A stretch of DNA of 64,000 nucleotides from Apostichopus japonicus (Eukaryota; Echinodermata; Holothuroidea; Aspidochirotida; Stichopodidae): assembly GCF_037975245.1 (NCBI RefSeq), contig NC_092572.1, forward strand, positions 1,279,501-1,343,500. Direction: 5' to 3'. A program made the position numbers and the translations under genes. The first letter of the stretch is position 1, and every line of letters begins with the position of its first letter. The notes beneath the pieces are model-generated. The model was not told the origin of the DNA. It was given only the letters and a program-made list of their open reading frames with translations, and searched no databases. Positions 47,301 through 56,143 of the stretch are shown here, in pieces.

Positions 47301-50300
47301 ATGTCTTTCGATTTGAAAAAGTTTATCGATAAGCCATCTATTGATGAGCTAAATTCCCTTACGAAATCTGACATTATTCAGATTGCGAAACATTATCAAG
47401 TTGACTTCAAAACGAACATGAGAAAGGATGAAATTAAGAAGTTAGTAGCAGAACATTTGGTTGATGAAAATGAATTAGAGGAATCGGAACTTGGGGATTT
47501 GTCCTATGTGAGCTTCAATGAGGGTGCAAGCACGTTAGAATTGAGAAAATTAGAGCTACAAGCCCAAAAAGAGATTAAATTGATGGAAATTGAAATGGAG
47601 AAAGAAATCAGATTGAAGGAATTAGATTTAAAATCATCGGCTGCAGACCCTGGCTCACCCATTTCCCTGGTTTCTGGTTTACACATTAGTAAATATTTGT
47701 CTCTAATTCCTAAGTTTAAAGAAGTTGATGTAGACAATTTCTTTTGTCATTTTGAGAAATTGGCGCATACGTTGTTATGGCCAAAAGATAAATGGGTATT
47801 GTTGATTCAAAGTTCTTTTGTTGGCAAGGCACAAGAAATTTATTCTGCATTATCTCTGGCAGATAGCCTTGATTATGATATTGTAAAAACAGCGGTTCTT
47901 AATGCTTATGAACTTGTACCTGAAGCGTATAGGCAAAAGTTTCGAAATTTCAAGAAACAACCAAATCAAAATTATGTTGAATTTGCTCGGGTGAAAGAAA
48001 CTCATTTCAATCACTGGTGTTCTTCTAAAGAGGTTCAGGAATTCGAGGAACTGAGACAACTTATGCTGGTTGAAGAGTTCAAAAACTGTCTAAGTAACGA
48101 AATTAGAGTTCACCTTGATGAACGCCAAGTTGATTCTTTATCTAAAGCTGCTGTAATGGCAGACGATTATACCCTCACTCACCAATCTTTGAGAAATGTA
48201 ACAAATAAGTCGCATCTTAATTATGTTAGGGCTAGTAATCCTTCCAAGTCGTATGATTCTGTTAACAAACGGCAATCATACCCAAGTCGCAGTAAAGACG
48301 ACTATGTCAGCTCTAACAGGGTTGACCCTGGTGTACCTGTTTGTGGTTATTGTCGTAGTAAAGGTCACCTAATGGCAAATTGTTTCAAATTGGCTAGAAA
48401 GAGAGAACGGGAGAGGGAAATGTCACCAAATGCATTAGCAATTGTAGATAGATCACCCCATAAGCTTGTAACACCTGTGAGAACTGGCAAAATTACTAGG
48501 CGTACTAATGAAATCCAAGACGAATTTTTACCATTTGTCTCTGATGGTTTTGTATCTCTTAACGAGGATCTCCCGCCAGTGAAAATTAGGGTATTACGGG
48601 ACACGGGTGCTGATCAATCTCTGCTATTGGAAGGCATATTGCCACTGTCTGAACAAACATCAGCTGGCGGAGATGTATTGCTTCAGGGGGTGGGGTGTAT
48701 TTCTATTCCTGTGCCAGTTCATAACATCCATCTTCAATCAAACATTGTATCGGGTATGGTTATGGTGGGTGTTAGACCATATCTTCCTGCAAAAGGGGTG
48801 CAGTTTCTCTTAGGCAATGATTTGGCAGGTGGCAGAGTAATAGTCAATCCAATTGTCACTGACAAGCCGAGCACTTGTGATAACACAGAGCAGTTACAGA
48901 AAGAAATTCCTAATCTCTTCCCTGCATGTGCTGTGACTCGCGCTATGTCTCAAAAACTTCAAGAAGTTTCAAATTCGGATCATTCTTCCTTTTCAAACGA
49001 GACTAACTCCAAACATAGGGAGTCTCCTAAGAAATGTCCTCCAAAAGAGGCTTTCCATAATTCCCAAGCGGAATTTAATTTGGCTGATACCTTTTTGGGT
49101 CGCCTTTATAATGATCCCGACCCTCCTTTGGGTCCCCTAAGTTCGTTACCAAACGGTGTGAACCCAGAACAGTCAAACTCTGTTCCTTTTGAGGTGTTCT
49201 CTTCTGATTCCCTGTCAAGAGAACAACTCCTGTTAGAGCAGAAAAAAGATCCTGAACTAACCTTGCTGTGCGACAAGGCAATCACCGAGGACGAAGCAGA
49301 AAACGTCCCGGTTTGTTTTTACCTTAAAAAGGGTATATTAATGAGAAAGTGGAGACCACCAGATGTATCCGCATTTGATGAGTGGCGAGTTTATCACCAA
49401 GTGGTCGTTCCTAAAGTCTATAGGTCTGATGTATTAAGTTTGGCACATGAGACGCCTTTTTCTGGTCATCTTGGCGTTAACAAAACATACCATCGTATTT
49501 TGAATCACTTCTTGTGGCCAAATCTTAAGAAAGATGTTTCTTATTTCTGTAGAACATGTCATACATGTCAACTAGTGGGTAAACCGAATCAAACAATCCC
49601 ACCAGCACCACTTAAACCAATTCCCGCTTTTGAAGAGCCTTTTAGTAGAGTGATCATAGATTGCGTCAGTCCTCTACCGAAAACTAAATCTGGTAACCAG
49701 TATATGCTTACTATAATGTGCGCATCGACAAGGTTCCCCGAAGCTATTCCTGTTAGGGATATTAAGGCTAAGACCGTGTGTAAGGTTTTGATTAAATTCT
49801 TTACTTTGGTTGGTTTACCAAAGTCTGTTCAATCCGATCAGGGTTCAAATTTTATGTCAAGAGTTTTCCAACAAGCTATGTATCAGTTGAATATTAGACA
49901 AGTTACATCTAGCGCTTATCATCCACAAAGCCAAGGTGCGTTGGAAAGATTCCACCAAACATTGAAGAGTATGATTAGGACATATTGTTTTGAAAATGTA
50001 AAAGGTTGGGATGAAGGTGTTCATTTCTTAATGTTTGCTGCCCGAGAGTCAATTCAAGAGTCATTAGGGTTTAGCCCGTTCGAGCTTGTGTTTGGTCACA
50101 GAGTTCGTGGTCCACTAAAAATGTTGAAAGAAAAGTGGATGTGCGAGACAGAAGACCTGAATATTCTTGATTATGTCTGTAAGTTCAAGTACAGACTTCA
50201 CAGAGCATGTGAGATTGCCAGAGAAAACCAAAAGAGTGCTCAAAATAGCATGAAACTTAGATATGACAAACGTGCGGTAGATAGATCATTTTCACCTGGA

Positions 50301-50948
50301 AACAAAGTATTAGTGTTTTTGCCAGTTCCTAATTCACCATTGCATGCTCGATATTTTGGCCCTTATGTTATTCACAAAAAAGTGAGTGACACTGATTACA
50401 TTGTTTTGACTCCGGACAGACGTAAATCCAAGAGATTGTGTCATATTAACATGCTTAAGAAATATTACGAGAGAAACTCTAAGGATAATAGTTTCAAGAT
50501 TACGTCATCAATTGTTACTTCTGAAGTAGATTGTGAAGATGAGGTCGAAGGTCAAAATGCTTTTGATAAAATCAAGGCAATCTTAATGAGTTCCCCTGTT
50601 TTAAGAGCTCCAAATTTTTCTAAGCAGTTTACGTTAGCAACAGACGCAAGTGATTTTGGTGTAGGCGCTGTTCTCTTACAAATCGATGATCACGGTGTCG
50701 ATCACCCAGTGTGTTATTTTTCTAAAAAGTTCAATTCACATCAAAAGAATTATTCCACCATTGAGAAGGAAACTTTATCTTTGTTGTTAGGACTTCAACA
50801 TTTTGATGTTTACTTAGGCACTACTTCATTTCCAATTATCGTGCTAACCGATCATAATCCTTTAACGTTTTTGCAAAAGATGAGAAACAAGAATCAAAGA
50901 TTGATTCGATGGAGCTTATTTTTGCAACAGTATAATTTATGTATTTAG
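47301..50948 (+). CDS. Gag-protease-integrase-RNase H polyprotein without RT
   Basis: One 1215-codon frame. Gag occupies about residues 1-370, with a Lys/Glu-rich coiled-coil-like start and a CCHC knuckle (CGYCRSKGHLMANC). The protease follows with RDTGADQS. Integrase comes next, with an HHCC part (HETPFSGHLG, CRTCHTC) and a DDE core (IDCVSPL, SDQGSNF, GALERFHQ), then a C-terminal GNKVLVFL domain. RNase H comes last (LATDASDFGVGAVLL, LTDHNPLTFLQ). The order protease-integrase-RNase H matches Gmr1-type gypsy elements, in which integrase precedes RT. The RT domain that should lie between integrase and RNase H is missing, with the frame kept. A TAG at 50946 interrupts the frame shortly before a second stop near 50998. 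The element cannot be autonomous. Confidence 0.85.
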   Translation: MSFDLKKFIDKPSIDELNSLTKSDIIQIAKHYQVDFKTNMRKDEIKKLVAEHLVDENELEESELGDLSYVSFNEGASTLELRKLELQAQKEIKLMEIEMEKEIRLKELDLKSSAADPGSPISLVSGLHISKYLSLIPKFKEVDVDNFFCHFEKLAHTLLWPKDKWVLLIQSSFVGKAQEIYSALSLADSLDYDIVKTAVLNAYELVPEAYRQKFRNFKKQPNQNYVEFARVKETHFNHWCSSKEVQEFEELRQLMLVEEFKNCLSNEIRVHLDERQVDSLSKAAVMADDYTLTHQSLRNVTNKSHLNYVRASNPSKSYDSVNKRQSYPSRSKDDYVSSNRVDPGVPVCGYCRSKGHLMANCFKLARKREREREMSPNALAIVDRSPHKLVTPVRTGKITRRTNEIQDEFLPFVSDGFVSLNEDLPPVKIRVLRDTGADQSLLLEGILPLSEQTSAGGDVLLQGVGCISIPVPVHNIHLQSNIVSGMVMVGVRPYLPAKGVQFLLGNDLAGGRVIVNPIVTDKPSTCDNTEQLQKEIPNLFPACAVTRAMSQKLQEVSNSDHSSFSNETNSKHRESPKKCPPKEAFHNSQAEFNLADTFLGRLYNDPDPPLGPLSSLPNGVNPEQSNSVPFEVFSSDSLSREQLLLEQKKDPELTLLCDKAITEDEAENVPVCFYLKKGILMRKWRPPDVSAFDEWRVYHQVVVPKVYRSDVLSLAHETPFSGHLGVNKTYHRILNHFLWPNLKKDVSYFCRTCHTCQLVGKPNQTIPPAPLKPIPAFEEPFSRVIIDCVSPLPKTKSGNQYMLTIMCASTRFPEAIPVRDIKAKTVCKVLIKFFTLVGLPKSVQSDQGSNFMSRVFQQAMYQLNIRQVTSSAYHPQSQGALERFHQTLKSMIRTYCFENVKGWDEGVHFLMFAARESIQESLGFSPFELVFGHRVRGPLKMLKEKWMCETEDLNILDYVCKFKYRLHRACEIARENQKSAQNSMKLRYDKRAVDRSFSPGNKVLVFLPVPNSPLHARYFGPYVIHKKVSDTDYIVLTPDRRKSKRLCHINMLKKYYERNSKDNSFKITSSIVTSEVDCEDEVEGQNAFDKIKAILMSSPVLRAPNFSKQFTLATDASDFGVGAVLLQIDDHGVDHPVCYFSKKFNSHQKNYSTIEKETLSLLLGLQHFDVYLGTTSFPIIVLTDHNPLTFLQKMRNKNQRLIRWSLFLQQYNLCI

Positions 50949-51100
50949 CACATTAAAGGAAAAGAAAATGTCATTCCAGATGTATTGTCAAGAGCATAAA
51001 ATGCATTCGAATATTTATCTTCTTCAATGTGTAATTCCTTAAAAAAGGATTGTATTAAAGCTTTGTTCTATGGACCAAACCTTTTCCCCAGGAGGGAGAG

Positions 51101-51767
51101 TGTTATGTAACCCACTTATTCATCTACCCTATTTCGTAATATAAGTTACCATTCAAGTCTCCGAGTCTTCCGATTGTTACGATCCCAGATGCGCTCACGC
51201 ATTCTACATAACTGGAACTCGCCAACAAAGTGTTTCTGCGGACTTCATGAATATTCATAACTTACTGGAACATTCCTTTACACTCCGGGGATAAAAGCCA
51301 CAGACGCCCGATTGAGCGCGCTCTCCGTTTTCTCCGTTCGTTCCGTTCAGAGGTTGCCACACCTCTGATGGTTCCTTGGCATCGATTACTGTGCCCATTT
51401 TAAACACAGTATATATTTAACTCTATACTTTTGTCGGAACTCCGACCTACTCACTCTAATGGATTCGCGTCGCTCTATCTGAACTTTATCTACATCCAGC
51501 CGAACTACTTCTAAAGCAAACCTGGACACTATCCGCCTAGCACTATAAGGTAACTCAAGAAATAAGCAGAAACTCTCCCCCCGGTTCTCCAAGTCCAGAG
51601 AGACGTTAATTGAATTAAGAATCTATAGTTATGTATTATGTTCATATTTATACTTTGTTCTGCCATGTAAATAGCTTATTAAATGCTTTAAACTTACTTT
51701 CATCCTCGTGTTCTCCTTTTTATGTCACGTGATCTGTTCTCCACATTAAGTCTGAGAACGGTCACGT

Positions 51768-51771
<4 letters not shown>
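51101..51771 (+). repeat. 3' LTR of the gypsy element
   Basis: 671 bp, nearly identical to the 5' LTR (differences seen at the positions of attctaYataa, gattcRcgtcg and ccagaRagacg). Confidence 0.9.
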
Positions 51772-51807
<36 letters not shown>

Positions 51808-52074
51808 CGATTTTCATTTATATATATATATATATTCATTTGCCTTTGTCGTTTACCTCCATTGCATTAACATAAAGTCTGTTCAAAGTATCTCTTTCGA
51901 GATCCGGCTTTAGGAATCACGAATTATTTCGAGTTGGTTAGCATCATGTTTGATCTCTAGAGTAGGGCAAAATATGTCACCAAAAACAGAACTAGTATTG
52001 TTCGATACAGGTGACAAACGCCTACAGTGGAATTACGACCTTCCTTACCGGTTTCGAACCTCTGGACATACAAT

Positions 52075-52160
52075 CAGCGTACATAGCCTAGTGGTTAGGG
52101 TGTCCGCGTACAGAGCGGAAGGCCCGTGGTTCGAATCCCGGTGGAGGCTGAAAGTTTTTT
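52075..52160 (+). mobile_element. tRNA-derived SINE head
   Basis: Contains an A-box-like TAGCCTAGTGG and a B box GGTTCGAATCC about 40 bases apart, with a CCGC/GCGG stem between. The full clover-leaf does not form well, so it is a tRNA-derived SINE, not a working tRNA. A degraded relative on the opposite strand is at about 59765-59830. TA repeats follow. Confidence 0.6.
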
Positions 52161-52195
52161 CACTGTTCTTGATTTTCCAACTCATTACGATTTTC

Positions 52196-52198
<3 letters not shown>

Positions 52199-52253
<55 letters not shown>

Positions 52254-52267
52254 ATATATATATATAA

Positions 52268-52305
<38 letters not shown>
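52199..52305. repeat. (TA)n microsatellite after the SINE
   Basis: TA-rich run interrupted by a few ttta and aaata units. Probably the tail region of the SINE or an independent expansion. Confidence 0.9.
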
Positions 52306-52306
<1 letters not shown>

Positions 52307-52529
52307 CATTAAAAGGGAATGCCCACTATTACATTACAGGACATCAAGTTGCCGTCACATTTGCCGTCACATATTCACAAATACCACACACATACAAGGC
52401 ACAATGAATGGGAGGCGTAACATTTAACTCGAAGTAAAGGAAATGAATGACTAATATTGTAATACTTTATAAGCAATTATAATTACCTTCGACGAAAAGA
52501 CTGCTTAAAATAACTATGAGGAATAACAT

Positions 52530-54671
52530 TTTTGTCTTGTTGTAATTCACGCAAATCTATTTTCTGGAAGAAAAAGGAAACAAAAATGTTCTTGTTTATA
52601 TATTCTTAATTTCTTATTATCTGAATTTAAACGTCCGTAACTCGCAAGAGGCATCATGTTTTTAGCTTTTTTCGACGGCCGTTTCCACCTTTCTTTTCTG
52701 CTCATCTTTTCCTTACACTTTAAATACCTGAAACCACCAAAGCTTGGTATATTTAGTAGATTCTTATTTCGTCTGCTTATCCTATTTGAGTTAGTTTCCT
52801 TTAGATGAAACTAATGATCTTTATTTATTTATTTACATCTTCTAGGGTATATATTTAAACATTTCTTAGCTGGTTTAATTGTCCTTTTGCTGATAAAGAT
52901 TAAAATAAATATCGAAGCTTCCAAAGATGATGTTGCACCCATTCTACGTTTTAGTTTTTAGTTGTTTATATTTATTTATGTAGTATAAAGCGTTCGTTAA
53001 TACCAAGTTTGCTAGAAGACATACAAGCTAAGCTTTGGCAAACGTTTTATGCTGTGTTACAAAATAGTTATATTTTTACACCATTTAGGCCTACGTGTAG
53101 GCCGATAGGCTAGGATATATTGATAGTTGTTAGGCAATATCTGTGCCTCAATCATTTTGTGATACAAACGCAACTTAGATCTTCTACAAGATCTCCAAAG
53201 GAATAGCATAATTCCTTGAGCTGTTGAAGGGTTCAATTATCATTCTACTGCTTGTTTGGAAAAGGTTAACGGTTTGGAATGAGATTTTCAACTGACGTTA
53301 TGCCTACTACTGGAAAACCGATGGGCTATGCTACAACATATGCTTACCGCAATCGTTTGTGCCTATATTATAAAAACTTGCAAGGGCTTTTAGCTACTCT
53401 ATTCAAAATTGATGCAATTGATCCATGCGTCAGTGAAAGATAAATGGTAAATTGCATTTTTACTTTCATCATATTTTGTGTGGGATGTGCATCGACAGTA
53501 CAGTGTCATTGAAACATGAAAATAACACTGCACCATGTTGCATAGCAACAGATACATATTCCCTCCAAAATCGATGTTTATCTATGGATTTGCTCAAACT
53601 ATCCGTTACTGAAGAATAACGGATAGTCAAGAACCGTTAAATGAGGTCATATCAGAAAATCAGACGCAAGCATGAAAGTAACAGACAGAAAAGAGTTAGA
53701 AAATAAGAAATAATACAAACGGATGGATGTAATGATGTATTTTTGGACGGAAGGATTGATGGATTGATGTTTTAATTCAAATGGATGACTGAAATGACTG
53801 ACTGAATGACTTACCAAGTGACTGAAGGAATGACCGAATGAAAGAAGGATTGCATGACTTACTGATTGAATGAATGAACAAATTAATTAATTAATTAATG
53901 ACTGAATGAATGAATGAAAGAATAATTGAATAAATGAATGAAAGAATAAAGAAATGATTTAATGACTGAACAGATGGATGACTGAACGGCCGGAAGGCCG
54001 GACGGACGGACGAATGGATGGCCGTCCATTGCATTAATCTCACCAGAAACATGAGTTGTTTTCACTAGGTCAATTATCAAGGCAGGATATTCTACAAACT
54101 AGTGTGACCCTTGACATAACTTTTTATTGAAGATTATTTAGATATGATGAAATGAAAGTCTCTACAAGATAACCCCAACATGACTGAACATCTGCGGTAT
54201 CTAACTCAATCAGCCACAATGTGACATTGCTTCTTTCCGACCTCGCTCGACTAGTGACAGTTCTTCAAATAGGCTTAGGACCACATCAACATTCTCGTTG
54301 CAAGGATCGGATAGAAGTGGGTGTTACAAAATAATTCACCATTCATTAAGTTGATGGTGAAACAAATTAATGACATATAAGTTTGGGCGTTCTAATACCT
54401 TTAGGCATTTGCAGAAATCGAAAGCTTAAGTTGTAATGAACCTGCAGGCATGATCTGCATTACTACCCTCTATATTGTCATATCGTGCAACATACCCCGT
54501 AAAAGGAAAGCATAAGGTTTCTATCACTTACTATAAAGTATTAAATTATGAGTCCATTTCAGCCAATCAGATGAAGTTTATAACGATATACAAGGGTTGT
54601 ATAAATCCACAGTTACATTACGTTAAATGAGAACATAACTGTTATTGGCAATACATACAAAGGTAGAAATT
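52530..54671. promoter_or_regulatory. Divergent intergenic region between genes C and E
   Basis: 2.1 kb between the predicted start codons of gene C (minus) and gene E (plus). No exon is recognised. It contains a degenerate tgaatgaa repeat (about 53690-54020). The shared-promoter role is inferred from the head-to-head layout, which repeats that of genes A and D. Confidence 0.4.
53690..54020. repeat. Degenerate tetranucleotide repeat (TGAA/GAAT)
   Basis: A long run of variants of tgaatgaatgaa, tgactgaa and ggacggac, typical of a decaying simple repeat. Confidence 0.85.
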
Positions 54672-56143
54672 ATGGAGGTGTCTTACTTGTGCAGTCCGCT
54701 ACTTTTGATTCAAATATTGTTCTGTTTTTTCGGTAAGTAAATTACCAGTCTTTTGACCTCTGAATGCATAAATATGAAACTGCTGTGCTGATGTTTTCGA
54801 TATTGCTGTTTTCACAGATGATAAACAAGGAGCTTTTGCTGTGTGTCATGTAGGAAATGAATCCTCACCAGGACATGTTACTACGTGCGAGAGCTCATAT
54901 TGTGCACCAGTTTGCCTCGTTTGTGGATACCATCAAACCAAGGGTGTACAATGGAAAATGGGTGACGCTCTAATTGCTCAGGGAGAATTCACATTCGAAG
55001 TTATCAGTGGCTCCAAAGTGAACACGTGCCATGGGAACAGTTCCTCATTAAGTTTAGATTCATGTCACGAGCGAATTAATAATACCATTCGATGTGAGGT
55101 AGATGACAAGGTTTTGGCTGAATTTAGGATGCAGCGTTCCGCGAAAGGTAAGAACATATTTCATAAAGTAAAGTTAACTATTACTCTTGTACGTCTCGAA
55201 TTGGTGCTCAAGTGTGTAGCTCATCATTAATTTGGAATTTATGTTATAGCAAGTTCACTTGTAGAAGACAACTGTTGTGTCCTATAGCATATTTAGACTA
55301 AACGCATGTTTATTAGTATGTCTAGCCCCGATATTGTGCTGATAACTACTACTACTGTTTTTCGAGTAGGGATACACGAAAGTCGTGCATTCTCTACACA
55401 GACCTGGATCCACGCCTTCCTGTGTAATTTATTAAGCCTGATCATAGGCTTGTTTATAAACACGGTTCATCAGCACAATATAAGTTGACGTAGATATGGA
55501 ATACACAGTTTTTTTTTGTTTTTTTTCGGTTTCAGAGACATTAACCATCGTTGGAGATACCTTTCAATATACCGGTCATAACATGACTCTCGCACGAGGG
55601 CTCAACGTTTACCTCCTTTGCTTCATTCCAAACGCAATACCTCCAGTTACTCTGGAATGGCGTGTTGACGAAAGAAAGATTTATAGAGAGAAATTTACTT
55701 CAAATGTGACGACTAACTTTTCAATACCATTGTTTATAAATACAAGTACTGTTCAAGACACTATAACTTGCGCTAGCTATGGCGATAAACAAAATATGAG
55801 CCAACGGCTATTGATTTCAATTAGCAGCACGACAACAGGTGAGGTTACATTCAATTTACTGTGTAGTTATTATATTTAAGTAACGATCTTGTTACAACTG
55901 TGAACGTTATATTAAAAACGTAGTTTATTGTTTATGTGTATGCAATCTACCCGACATTAAGGAGTAACAATGTTCACAAGGAATTAATGAAAAATTTGAA
56001 GTTAAATTAAAACCGAACGGCATTTACATAATGATATTTAAACTTTTCAGATGTTTCAGAAACAGCAAACAGACAATTTGGAATGGCAGTAGCGTTTGTT
56101 CTGGCTGCAATATTCACCATCATAATCTTCTTCATGAAACTAT
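54672..56143 (+). CDS. Gene E ectodomain and transmembrane exons
   Basis: The signal is MEVSYLCSPLLLIQILFCFF. Ig1 (330 nt) is Cys-rich (CAPVCLVCGYH), with VQWKMGD and TIRCEVDD, and matches the first Ig exon of gene D. Ig2 (303 nt) has VYLLCFIPN, LEWRVDE and DTITCASYG, a C2-like Ig pattern with several N-glycosylation sites. The helix GMAVAFVLAAIFTIIIFFM (about residues 242-260) is followed by Lys. All introns here are phase 1. The ectodomain faces outward and probably binds a ligand or partner, but none can be named. Confidence 0.8.

Larger units (their letters stand above)
46570..51771 (+). mobile_element. Young Gmr1-like Ty3/gypsy retrotransposon
   Basis: Two LTRs of 671 bp each (46570-47240 and 51101-51771) start TGTTATGTAACCC and end CACGTAACA; I noted three differences between them. 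A primer-binding-like TTGGGGGCCTATCCGGG follows the 5' LTR (resembling the tRNA-Pro type), and a purine tract aggagggagag precedes the 3' LTR. The target was a TA-rich stretch, so the duplication cannot be defined exactly. It lies in the intron between the signal and transmembrane exons of gene C. Confidence 0.9.
43387..52529 (-). pseudogene. Gene C: TM-NACHT receptor lacking Ig exons, in-frame stop
   Basis: Exons: 52529-52487 signal peptide (MLFLIVILSSLFVEG, phase 1), 46058-45903 transmembrane, 45485-44314 NACHT, 43546-43387 C-terminal leucine-rich. The transmembrane exon reads GQSHGTSTKLW up to a helix VILLLVDVLLFGVFLGMLLV and ends AACAAAA|GTAAGC. Phases agree throughout (1, 1, 0). No Ig exon is visible between signal and helix; that intron instead holds a 5.2-kb gypsy element. 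The NACHT exon has a TAG at 44691-44689. As read, the gene would encode a short-stalk receptor cut off within NACHT. Linking the signal exon to this gene rests on strand, phase and order alone. It is head to head with gene E. Confidence 0.6.

Noticed and set aside
46855-51592. Identical 68-codon minus-strand frames in the two LTRs
   Set aside because: They lie antisense within the LTRs and simply reflect the LTR duplication.
52075-52160. Functional tRNA gene
   Set aside because: Boxes A and B are present, but acceptor and T stems do not pair properly, so a SINE head fits better.
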